Assembly: GCF_023343835.1 (NCBI RefSeq)
Contig: NC_064435.1
Span: 82,966,134 to 83,030,133, forward strand
From: Lagopus muta
Lineage: Eukaryota; Chordata; Aves; Galliformes; Phasianidae
Direction of reading: 5' to 3'
Length of the DNA stretch: 64,000 bases
Both the position numbers and the translations under genes were made by a program. Below are positions 13,901 to 25,461 of the stretch, piece after piece. Positions within the stretch are counted from its first letter, which is position 1; the number at the start of each line of letters is the position of its first letter. The notes below the pieces were generated by a model. That model saw only the letters and a list, made by a program, of their open reading frames with translations, was not told the origin of the DNA and did not search any database.

Positions 13901-14760
13901 ACCAAAGGTATTTTTTCACAGAAGATGACCACATGCAATTAAAAGCATCCATTAACTGTAGTGAGACGAAGGGAAACTTTTGCTTTTTTTCTGAATCAAA
14001 ACAATGTTTTCACTTGTAAGTATTAGGTTAGTGTTGGGTGCTGAATTGTTTTTCTCTTTTTGGTACCTATTAAACAAGAGCAAAAAAGCTTTTTTTTTCC
14101 CTTGAATAATAGAGAGATTCCATGCAGACAAGTAGCATAAAATGTGTGCCAGATTTATTATTTCTGCCATAAATCACAAAGAATGATCAGACCTGTAAGC
14201 TGAGTGTATTTCATGGAATATCAAATATAATCCACTGAAATAATTGAGAGTCTTTCTGCTGATGTGGTGGAATTTAAACCAAGTCAACAGAGACATAAGC
14301 TCTTCACAGAAGATTTTATACATTTAAAAGAAAATGAATCATAATTTATTCTGTTCTGGAATTACCGAGAGTGGGTAATGGAGCTACACTACAAACCCTT
14401 TGCAACTGACTAATGCACACTTGTGGCTTGTGGAGCAAAGCATCTTCTAAACTTCTATGAATTAGTATACTTGCATAGCTTTCATGCTGTTGATTAATTC
14501 TAGATGAGGCTTAGGGACTGCTGGATCCTCAGAAACTAGCCTCCACTAGAGCTTCTGTCAAGAAACTGCCATCTTTTTTCCCAGTGCTCGTATCATCCCA
14601 ACAGCATGAAACTTTTGCCCAGTGGTCTAGGAGCCCTGTGACACTACCTTGAAAGACAAATGATGACTATAGCATCAAGTCACTGCATCTGTAGCATTCT
14701 ATTCTGGTTTGGTCTTCCCAGTACAAGGAAGATTTTAATACACTATGAGGAGTTCAATGG
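7948..14760. other. Intergenic, no gene seen
   Basis: Apart from the T-rich tract near 8.5 kb, this is unique AT-rich sequence with scattered short open frames. The 86-codon frame at 13,432-13,692 is polar, unrecognised and within what chance allows. Confidence 0.55.
8434..8620 (+). repeat. T-rich low-complexity tract
   Basis: This stretch has several runs of 8-11 T, with a TTGG repeat (GGTTGGTTGG) and TTCTTCTTC. The open frames here encode Phe/Leu/Cys runs and are artefacts of base composition. Confidence 0.8.
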
Positions 14761-14764
14761 AGGC

Positions 14765-15150
14765 CAAAAAGTTTTGGAAGCACCTCTGTACATTAGGAGT
14801 GGCTGAAGGAGCTGAGACTTTTCACTTGGAAAGAAAAGGCCTTGGAGAAAATCTTATTGCTCTTTTACACTACACAAGAGAGACAGGCATGGTAAAAGCA
14901 GGTCTCTTCAGAACTTCGTAGAGAAAGTATGAGCAGTGGGCCTAACTTGAAATAAGAAGAATTCTGATTAAATACTAGGGAAAAAAAGCCACAGTGAGGA
15001 CAGTCAAATATTGAAACAGATTGCCAGAGAAATTGCACACTCTCTATCCTTGCAGATACTCTGAACTTGCCAGGCCAAAGCTCTGCTCAGTCTGCTTTGA
15101 GCTATGCTTAAACCAACTTGTTCCAGAGGTCTGCTCAAAGCTAAATTATT
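14765..15150 (+). mobile_element. CR1 LINE, 3' part, old and diverged
   Basis: Despite divergence, the order of CR1 3'-end landmarks is kept. 'gctgagacttttcacttggaaaga..aaggccttggaga' is followed by 'tcttattgctctt', 'ggtctctt', 'aaatattgaaacagattgccagagaaatt' and 'tgttccagaggtc'. The last corresponds to the usual 'gaccagatgacctccagaggtcccttcc' tail. It is sense-oriented on the plus strand. Confidence 0.6.
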
Positions 15151-16489
15151 CTATAGTTCTGTGTAAGTATTTCTCATCTCACAAGCTGAGATTCACTATA
15201 ACTGAAGTTTTCGCACTGTTTTCATATATTATAATGAATTGCAATAACAACAGATGTTCGTATGGTGAATTTTCACTAGATTCAAGTTCTGTTTAACTAT
15301 TCTTTACTGTATTTTCTTCTCAACAGTAGCTGGGTTTGTAATTAAGTGGTGTTATTCAGTTTGCATTATGCCATAAGCAATAAGGTTTTCAAAGACTAAA
15401 TTACTGAGAGTATAAGATGAGCCTTGTTAATAGTTTTGTATTTTTCCCATTCGCAAAAAAGTGATTCAAATGATGCATACAGCATATACACAAAGTTAAG
15501 GCTATGAAAGGAAGTGCTTTGGAGTTAAAAAGTACTAGTAATGACTACAGGCTGTGTAGAATGAAAATAAAGACTATAGGCAGATTCTTCTAAAAGAGTA
15601 GATACAAATCTCTGACATGTGGGAGAAAAACTGTCCCAGATTCATACATAAAATATTCAGCTTGTTATCTCCCAGGAACCAGATACTATGAGAACAAAAT
15701 CTGTATTTACATGAAAACACCAGAACAGTTCCCAAGTGGTCAAAGAAACCAAATGTTAGCCCTAAAAAAAGTTAGATATGAAACCAGAAAATGCTAATAG
15801 ACCTCTGTGTGTTTGTATCTTTACGAGGAGTTTTGGTCTCTAATGACTTTACTTTCAAAAGGATCCAGCAGAGTTGGGGGGTTTCTGCAGGATGACAAGA
15901 GTGATATGATATGGGCTGGAATGCCTGTACAGGGAATATGAGAAACCTCATTCATTTGCTTACACAGAATCATCTAGAACCAGCTGAGATATCTTTGATA
16001 AGTCAACACTTTCACCCGTTGCTGGCAGACAGAATAAAGAAATTGCTATGTATGGTATGTTGGTGTGGCAGCTAGGATATATCTACAAAGCTGGAATTAG
16101 AAACCAATACGAAGGCAACTGAATCATGGCAAAGTACATTGGTCCAGGAGTTTGATTTAAGTTCAGGTTAGTTCCTTTCTACACTATACCATCATTGGAC
16201 CTCTCTCCAGAACAGTTTCTGAGCTCGTCTCCTGCATGGTCTTCAGACTTAGATTTGTGGACTTTTCTCCAGTTTCCTCTCTAACTGTGTCTCTTGATGC
16301 TCCTGACTGGAAATCCAAGTAGGACTCTGGATGGATGGACGTTGGACCTCAATTATGCCCTTTCCATTCTCTGGAACATTTTATAGAACGTATTGTCACC
16401 ACCCTGGTCTGCGTGCCTCAGCCTCCAGCCCTCTGTGATGGGCATCCTAGTTGATAGCACCCCAGACTGGCTCTTGCTGCTCCCCAGTG

Positions 16490-16665
16490 AAATTTTTTCC
16501 CCATAAGCAAATCCAAGCAGTGCAATAGGCTGCCCAGAGAGGGTGTACAGTCTCCTTCCTTGGAGTTTATCCATAACAGCTTGAACAAAGCTCTGACTAG
16601 CCTGCCCTGCTTTGGGGAGGAAGTTCATCTAGATGATGTCTCAAGAGTACTGACCCGAATTATGC
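16490..16665 (+). mobile_element. CR1 LINE 3' fragment
   Basis: It contains 'aataggctgcccagagagggtgtacagtctcc', then 'ttccttggag' and 'tctagatgatgtctc', the CR1 3' region in sense orientation. The body is diverged. Bases 16,350-16,490 to its left are GC-richer and may be more of the same element, but I cannot align them. Confidence 0.6.
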
Positions 16666-17514
16666 TATTAATGCTGATTGGATAGAGGTTGAGTCCTCAC
16701 TTCATCTTCTGGTATTAGAACTCTTAGAATAATAAAGAAATTGGACAAATTCAAAACAAAGTGGTGTTTTTTTTCCTCTCTGAATTTCTTGCCTTAAGAA
16801 AGTATCAAAGCTTGAGGCTTACAAGGATTCAAGACATAGACAAGATAACAAAGGAAAAACTCACTGAAGATTTCATAAACAGAAAATACCTCTGAATCTG
16901 GAAGAACAGCAGTTCCAAATTTTGAGAAAGACTACTATTGTTTTACATTAAATCCAGTTATCATACATGGTTACCAGCCATTCCCTGTCCGCACAGTTTT
17001 CTCACAGCCCACAGAAAAGTAGATTCTTTTCTAGTTGCAAGCCAAGCCAAGAGATGCAGAGCAACAAGCAAGGATTTCAATCTCATAACATAACAGCATC
17101 ACAGAAAACCATGCTTCATTACAGCTACTAATTGAGAAATTGCTTGCTGCAGAAATGACATCCTGGAAAGTAGGGTTAAATTCCTGGCATTTTGAGAGGG
17201 ATCCTGCATTTATATCATGCAAGAATGCTGGCAATCAGTTACTCTTAGTCCTTCTTTTTTTATTGCAAATCTAGATTTTGGTGGGAACTGTTCCTTAATG
17301 GATATTCATGTAGTGTATATCACATTATTATTATGATTTCAACAAGGCCATTACATTAAAAAAAAATCTAAGTAAGCTAGCAACTATGTGAGATAGGTAA
17401 TATGTTTTGAGTTGGTGAGTAGGAAGCAAATAAAATGTTCAGGTCTGATATTATTTATTCAAACATTCTCTTTTGGGAGAAATCTCTTGATGAGGAGTGA
17501 CTGCAGCTTAATCT

Positions 17515-17600
17515 TAGAATTATGGAATCGTAGAATCACCACGGTTGGAAAAGACCTCCAAGATCATCCAGTCCAACCATCCCATCTTCTAGCCTAAAAT
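17515..17600 (-). mobile_element. CR1 LINE terminal fragment
   Basis: It contains 'atggaatcgtagaatcaccacggttggaaaagacctccaagatcatc', the inverse complement of the CR1 3' end with its ATTCTATGA-type tail. Less than 100 bp remains. Confidence 0.85.
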
Positions 17601-18129
17601 GAACGGTGGTTGAATCAGCTTCATGTGAACAAATGGCAGGCAGAATCAAGAACAGTTTTTAACACAGAATAGTATCAGCTTTCTTGAGAAATGGATCTTT
17701 CTCTTCTTTATACTTTTGATTTGCATTCTGATAACAGATAAAAAGAGAACTGCATTCAGAGAATGAATATTTTGTAAACCATAGTAGCATCCTATCGAGA
17801 TGCATGTAAAATTTATGAGAAAAGCAGTCAATCAGCCAGTTCAGTTCTCTTTTCTCTGTACATCTGGATTCCTTTTTCCATTTTCAAACAACCTTCTTTT
17901 GATCCACAAAACAAGAAGAAAATGGTAACGTTACATCACAAAGGAATAAATCTTTGTCACAAATTGGTATTCATTGCACAGTGAAGTAAGAAATATGTTA
18001 AAGCTGGTATATCCAAAGTGTCCATGTGCATTCCTGAGAAACATATCTACATATTTTTTATTATTAATACTAATAAAGGCAGGGCACGGGTGCAGCAGGC
18101 CTTAGTTTCTGTCTTTAGGGACTTTCATC

Positions 18130-18590
18130 TTTAATATAGTCTCTTAAAAATACATGCATTGCTACATTTTTCATTACCCTTAATTTTTTCATCAATCACG
18201 TTAATTTATACAGGGGGCACTTAATAATAGCTAATTAACACTTATGACTTTTTAAATTAAAAGACCTTTGGAGAGATTAGTGCTGATTGCGGAAAGGTTT
18301 TTGTTACTTCCATTTAAAAAGGAAAGAAAGGGACTGAAGATCTGGCTCCAGCACATGAGAGGAACTTCTCTCTTACTTCACTGATCATACAACAAATGAA
18401 AACAGTGAAGGCTTGCACAAAGGCAATAGTGCTATTAGCCTCCACTCCTGAAAGGTGCCATTATTTTAGCTGATTATTAAGCAGCATATATATTATTCAG
18501 AGTGACCTTTAAATAGCTGAAAATTAAATTATAATTTACTGGAGAGATATCTAAAGCTATGTAGCTATTATTACCAAAAAAAAGAACCCA
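18130..18590. promoter_or_regulatory. Candidate conserved non-coding element (AT-rich)
   Basis: The stretch is complex in sequence, repeat-free and dense in homeodomain-type words (TTAATTT, GCTAATTAACAC, AAATTAAAA, GATTATTAAG, AAATTAAATTATAATTTA). It sits between short repeats in a gene desert. Sequence style alone suggests constraint, and I have no alignment. Confidence 0.25.
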
Positions 18591-18969
18591 ATGATCTCAT
18601 GCAATCTTCTGAAAATATGTTTTTATTATTAACAAATGCAGTGAAGAGAGGAAAAGCATTGAATTCTGACAGCTAGTGGGCTTTCATAGATTTAAATAAT
18701 ATTTTTAAGTAAAACTTCTGTTCTTCTAGTGATTACTCTAATTTTTGACTGTGTTCATGTTTGTACATTTCAATGAGCTGTTCATATTCACACCACTTTC
18801 CTTCTCTAGTAACAACAGTTAAATTCTTTCCTTTAAAGAAAGCATTTCTCACCATTATGCATTACACACTTTGTGTGTTCTCTTAGATCCATATGATCTG
18901 GCCACATAACTTCATTTTCAAACAGCAGTGAGATTTTGCTGGTTCTGTTTTTTCTTTGCTATTATTGTT

Positions 18970-18989
18970 GTGATGATGATGATGATCAT
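18970..18989 (+). repeat. Short GAT trinucleotide repeat
   Basis: About five GAT units (TGATGATGATGATGATC) lie in otherwise unique sequence. Confidence 0.8.
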
Positions 18990-21978
18990 GCCCCACCATT
19001 ATATTCTTCCAGTTCTTCACAGCCCCATGAAAGTGCTCAACATCCACAATAACTATCACGTCTTACATCAGTCTGCTGATAATGGGAGGGAATCCAGCTG
19101 AGGAAAACAATATTCCATGTCTCAAGCAGACTTCTTTTGCAATTGGCACAACTACAGCTGCTCAAGGGTCTCAAGGAAGACTGTCCAACAAGTTCATTGT
19201 TTCCTCCTACATTCACACAAGGCCATGAGGCTTCTCCCCTGTAAGAAAGAGAATATTTCTCTGTCTACTTATAGGTATGTTTTCTAGATAATATGACAAC
19301 ATGTTCATGTAGTGTGATAAGGCTGATATTATTCCTGTTTAAGAGTCTCCCAGCCATTCACCTATTCACTTTGGGAGCAGCATTTTATAATTCATATCTC
19401 ACATTAAGCCCAGAACTTAACACAGCTTGTGTATCACAAATTAAATCATGCAGGATAGCTTTCTGCTATAAATCACTCAATAAAAATCCAATCCACAACC
19501 ATACTGATGGAATGGATTTTAAAAAATCATAATGAATTTCAACATTTTCTGATTAAAAACCTTCTGTGAATTGTTTTGGGTATCATTTCAGCAAATAAAT
19601 ACAGTTGCATAATACCATATAATATCAGAGATATCAAAGTCTGCCTGTAGCGTCATCCTGTAGCACTGACAAATCAGCTGGAAAAATCAAGAAAATAAAA
19701 ATTGCATCCAATCTTGATATTTAATTTTACTCTTCAAAATTAGAAGAATAGTAATTAAAAAGATTAAAAAGATTGGGAAAGTGAAAACAATTCAATTTCA
19801 CTCTGAAATTGCTTTTTCACATAGGATATATCCAATTTGAAATGTGTGCATAGTTTCCCCATAAAAGTCCCATCTGGAAAAGCACAGTGGAACTGAAAAT
19901 CAAGACCTTCCCTGTTTCCAAAATTCTCAGATCAAACAATATAAAATAGTTTAGATATTTGATATTGAATCTCAATTTCTTTTGCATTACATTAAAATAT
20001 GCAGCACATTCTGTAACAAAAATTCTGGAAACAAAAGGGATTACACAGGGAGTAGTTTCTTTTTCATTAACAGAAAAATATCACAGCCTTTTGGGCCATT
20101 TGTTGGCTTAAAATAAAAGTAGAGCGGGGTTAATATTATCTCTAATTTTTAAGCGCATGTAGCCTTTAAAATTCAGGGCATTTTGCCTATTAAAAAGAAG
20201 GTGCTAAAACAAGCAGTGATATATTTCACTGATAAAACACAATTTATAATATGCTCATGGTCTCTCTGAAAGCATACAGTGATGCAATATTTAAAATAAA
20301 TTCAGTTTTTAATGAATTATTTACTCATTTAGAATGGAAGGGTTGATTCTAAAAGCACAATGGTTCACCTCAAGATACAAACTGAAAAAGTACTAAAAAA
20401 ACCCAACAACCCTCTGGACTTACCGATATTGCTTATGGTATACCACTAAAAGAAGTAAAATAATGTCAAAATAAGATGTTGATCTTCAGAATAATGTGAA
20501 TATATGAAATAAAACAGCCTTCTATATTGTATCCGAGCCACGTGGGTGAAGCTAATTTAAGTTTGCAGGGACTGGATGATGAAGGACATGGTAGATCTTT
20601 GTTCTACTGTCATTTTTCTGTTGGCCTCAGAGGACTGTGGATGAGCATCCATTGGGTGAACGTCCCAGCTGATCACACGAGGTGTGAAATTCACTGATGG
20701 CCTGGAACTATTAAAAGTAGTACTTATAAGTCTCTAGTGAGAACTTTTCTGTGACACTTAACTTTTGCCATGTGAGGTAACATCTCATCTCCAAACTGGA
20801 GAAAGCAGCTGGCCCGTACATGTGCCTGTTCTAGAGGCTGCATGCTTGTTCTGCCCCTTCAATTAAGATTTTCTGCAGTATAGAAGCCTGCAAACCACAT
20901 ATGGGAAAACTGATGCCCAGTGTCAAGACAGTCTAAGCTGAGGCAACAGGAACCAGCAGCAGTGTTGTCAGAGGCAACATTTGCCAGCATGGCTGTGCAG
21001 TGGGACTTGAAATGTAGTGAGGACATTTGCTGACCTCTCATCAACCAAAGCTGGACAGGAATCAAAGTGCAATAGAAGAAACTCTTTTAAATGTGCCACA
21101 AATGCAGTGACTTTGAAACTGCTTAATATCTGATGAACTGGAGCCGGATTTACATATAAATGTTATTTGAGCATTCTTGCCATGATGCTTTGCCAGTAAC
21201 CACCTCAGCATTGTTCATTTTTATATTAGCCCACGCTGTGACGGTGTGTATGAACCAATAAAGTTTTACTGTGTTCTACTGGGTAGAAAAAAAAATTGTA
21301 AATAAGAATAAAAAGCAAATACTCATCATTAAGAATCGACAACTTAATAACAGCTAGCACAGTTATAGCTAACATCCCCCATGTTAGAATTTCATGCTGC
21401 AAATGCCTTCACAGATTAAAATTAAACTGCTGTGGTAGAGTGTGTTGAATTACCAAATATCTGAATAATAATAACTAAGAGGGAACTTGAAAAAGCCGAG
21501 TTTTAACTTAAAATTATTTTCAACTGAACTAAGACATTTTAAAACCTCTTCCTGTAATGCATATTTCCATAATGTTACTGAATTTTCCCTCCTTACCAGC
21601 AGACAACCTTTTTTTGCATCATTATCAGTACCTGTACCAGTGATTCGTACTTTATTCTCTCAGAACACCTGAAATACTCAGCAGATTGCACTGTATGAAA
21701 TCCTGATCCTGCAAATAACAGTAGGCAGTGAAATCATCATCCCTACAGATCAAGAGAAGGGACAAATGTTCACACTCTTGACTTTCTGTTAAGAGAAAGG
21801 AAAGAGCAATACGTCCATAACTTGGGACAAGAAAACAAGAGAAGTAGGAATTCATGGAAAGTGGTAGTTTGCTCTCAAATATAGAACGGATTTTTCTCCA
21901 TGGTGTTTTTATAAGTAAGCAGTGGCTTGCCAGGTAATTCACCTCTCTACTTACCTACTCAACAATTTTAAATCACCA

Positions 21979-22001
21979 TCTTTTTTTTTTTTTTTTTTAA
22001 T
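21979..22001 (+). repeat. Poly-T run
   Basis: Nearly twenty uninterrupted Ts are followed by AATTTTAG. No retroposed body was identified beside it. Confidence 0.8.
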
Positions 22002-22099
22002 TTTAGTGTGAAATCAACAGAAATGGTGGAGACCCTTGTACATTTCCTTAAGTCTTTGGCAAGCCTTCTTTTTTGAGCTGCATCTCTTCTTTGGTTCTA

Positions 22100-23530
22100 A
22101 TCTGGAAGAAGGTGAAAGTTTAAGTTTCAGAACAGGTTGACAGTTAAGGTCCAGGGGATTAAACTGTGTGGGAAAGGTGTTTCTCTTGTGGCTTGACTGT
22201 TTTCCCTGGAGAACTTAGTATCTGTTTAACTCCTGTTTGGAAGACTGTCCCAATGCAGAAGACGGTCCCCTTATAAGATCCATTTAGTTGGAGATGTTCC
22301 CAGCATTTATGTGCTACTTCTGGGATTTTGTGAGCTGCCTTGTCCCAAAGGAGTGCTGCTGTCATGGCAGTGCATAAATCAGAATTGGAACTTTGATGTA
22401 AATGGGGCTGAATCCATTAATTGCTTTAAAAGTCTTTATGATTTGCATTGTCCCAGAAGACATGCAGTTACAGTAGTTCAAAGATCATACCATGCTTTGA
22501 TGTTGCCAGGGTTGGATTCATTAAAGCTCGAGGTTGTAAGAACAAAGCCTTACATGGACGTGGGAAATTAGTTGGGAGCCAGTGGAAGGATGTGACTGCT
22601 GTCATGCTGAGCTTGCAGCAGAAAGAACCCTGAGATTTCACAGCTACACTGTCAGCTTCAGCCCATCCACTCTCTGAGTCAGCAGCTCTGCTGAGTCTCT
22701 GTTACCCGAGTACTTGCCGGTGGCCAGATCCTTGTCTAGAAGGAAGGGAAAGAATTTCCTCTTTGATTGGAGGATGATGGAAAATGATGAAGCAAGTTCT
22801 TCAGGAAAGTGATACCATTTCCTTCTCCCGACTTAACGAGCCTTAAAAACTCCAGCATTTCCTTGATGAAAAGGAGTTTGTCTTTGGCTGGTGGGCTCAC
22901 AGTTCTTGACCTCTCCTTTGAGTGTTGCCTGAGTTTAGCCACAGCCAATTTCTTCATCCTGGAGCTAGCTCCTCAGAGGCTTTTGACATTTTTTAAGTTC
23001 TGGATACTTCTGGCAGCTTGTCTGTGTGAGAATGGAGTGTGGCCACTTCTGCAGGGCATGTGGCTGCTATTGTGGCTAAATGGATTCCCAACATTAACAG
23101 ACACTGTAGGGTGCTAGGTATTCCAATTTATAGAGGTTTATATCCTACAACTAACAGCCGTATCTCACAGGAAAACTGTGCAAGTCTTCTACACTGCTTT
23201 GGATACGGTTACCAGTTGCTTTTCTGGATAGCTGGCACAGTCTCCATTCAGCAACGTGCCTAAGATCTCCAAGGACTGTTTAAAACAGCTTTCATCATGG
23301 AAAGATCCTCCAGGGCACAGGTTCCCTTTGTTTGGAAATTGGATTCAGACTTCAGAGCCTTGAAGTTCCGGCATGTCTGCCATTTGCAGTCCAGCTCTAT
23401 AGGCTGGGAAGACAATTTTACTGCCTTTATAGGACAAAGTGAATTCATTATACTGCTTACTGAGCTCATATACATCCAAGGAAAAAATCAGCCTCCTCTT
23501 GCAGACCTTGCAGAAATCATTTTAGATTAG
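22100..23530. other. Unclassified stretch, possibly an old degraded retroelement
   Basis: This is a mid-GC stretch with several overlapping short open frames on both strands. Read on the minus strand, about 22,610-22,530 ('cttccactggctcccaac.....ccatgtaaggctttgttcttac') loosely resembles the 'HWLPV...YKAL' coding region near the end of L2/CR1-type ORF2. The minus-strand frame at 22,957-22,736 is Lys/Arg-rich and unrecognised. This is weak evidence. Confidence 0.2.
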
Positions 23531-23559
23531 ACACGCAGTATGGAAAGAAAATAGGTAAC

Positions 23560-23860
23560 ATAATAACAGGAATGAAATCAATAACAATAATAATAATTAA
23601 TAATTAATTTCCCATTTCCAGACTAGACAAGGAAGAGTTAAAATAGTTTGTACCAATTATTGACTACAAGATCTGCAAATGATTGCATAAAATTTCCAAA
23701 ATATGCCTGCAAGCTTCTATTATTGATGTTGTGCCCCGGGACATGCACATATGGATTTAATTGTCTAAAGTGTTTTATTAATTAAATTGCTATGATTTAC
23801 CTCTCCCATGTTAGCATTTACAGTTTATGAAACAGCTCGTAATTAGGAAATGACTATACT
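23560..23860. promoter_or_regulatory. Candidate conserved non-coding element (AT-rich)
   Basis: It starts with an AATAATAAT/TTAATAATTAATT stretch, followed by unique sequence. That includes 'ttgcataaaatttcc', 'catatggatttaattgtc' and 'ttattaattaaattgctatga', dense in TAAT cores. It is free of recognisable repeats. Confidence 0.22.
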
Positions 23861-25431
23861 GATGCTGCTTGTTTACTTTGCAAGCAATACATAATAGTGC
23901 CACATTCTTCTTTTAAACCCACCCTCCCAGGCTACCTTTTTTCTAGCCCGATTAATAGGCAACTGCTGCTGGTGCGTTAAATTGCTTTTTGGATACGTGC
24001 AGGGGAAAAGATAACTGCTGGGCTTACTGTGGAGCAGCAGCATCCTTCTTCTTAGATCAGAATCTTCATCCATAGCTCAATGAAGCTAATGGACATTTTC
24101 TCACTCACTTCCGCATGTTCTGAGCCTGTCTCAACAAGAGAAAATCAGGATTTTCCCCTAAATACAGTGTCACACCGATTGTCAACCTCTCCAAATACTC
24201 TAGTCAGCTTTATTCTTACAGGTAAAGTTTTGAGTTTTATTTACTGACTCCTAGAAAGATTTGCTTATGGTTGAATGCCCTGAATTTGTGTACAACTGGA
24301 TTTGTTCAAATCAGAGAAAGTGCCTGTTTTTTGCAGAGGAATATTCAACAGCAAGTAGATAGGTATTAATGCAACAAGAAGTTACTTATTAAATCTATAA
24401 ATAAATTTGATAGTCTCAAAATTTGTTGTTTTTTTTTTTTCATATTTGGAGAAGGCAGATATCATATATGCAGATATAAATGCAGAGAAAGAGGGAGAAG
24501 AAAGGAATCTTATTATAGGTAGTAGATTCTAAGATTGGAATGGAAGATCATGATCTCCTGAGTAAAATATGCCACAAAATGTCACTCAGTAACTCCCCTA
24601 AATATTCTTTGTCGCCATTCTGCTGCTTTTCACACTGGGAGAAGTTCATGTATATAAATGGGATCCTGCACTCCCAAAACTTTGAAATACCTTTGCAATG
24701 TCTGCTGATGTCCATCAGCTTAGCGCTCTGCTCCTTCCGTCTTCTTCCTGAGCTCAGTGGAAATGGACATGGGCACAAGATGTGATGGCACTGACATGTG
24801 ATGGCTACTCTATGTGCTGGCTTGTTTGTTGAAACCCAGCTGTACCTTTGGATAAAAGCTTAATTAAAACAAAATACATACAAAACCCAAAGCAAAAACA
24901 AAACCTAAACACCAAAAAACCCCAAACGAAACCGAAAAGTCAATCAGAATTTTTCAAAGAATGCATGTAAGATGAGAATCAGGACTTCACATGTTTGCAT
25001 GGCAATGGGCATTTTCTACTGAAAATTGAGTTCACCATTTCCAAAAAATCAAAAACCTTGGCCAGTTCAAAACTTCATTTTGCTAGTGCTTAATAGGTGT
25101 TATTTACTAGAAACAGAAGATAAAGAGGTCTTTAGCTTGGCTGCTCTAACAGGTCTTAGTAGCCCTGGACCATTTCAGTGGACTTGGTAAAATCTAAAAT
25201 TGTCTTATAATTGACTCCTACTCACATGCCTTACTGATCATTTGTTGTGTAGTGAGCTACACTGAAAGTTTTTAATAATGCATCTCTACACATAAAGGTT
25301 CTTTGGGGAGAGTTCACTAAAAGGAACTTACTGACACTTTTTGCATTGACTTCAACTGCAGTTGATGAACAAGTGAGGTCATGTCCATCTTCAGCCAGAC
25401 TGATACAGTGCTTTATTTCTTTCTTCTTCTA

Positions 25432-25461
25432 TGTAATACAAACACTGTGTAATACAAACAC
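25432..25461 (+). repeat. 16-bp tandem duplication
   Basis: TGTAATACAAACAC occurs twice with TG between, giving two head-to-tail units with a 16-bp period. Confidence 0.75.
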
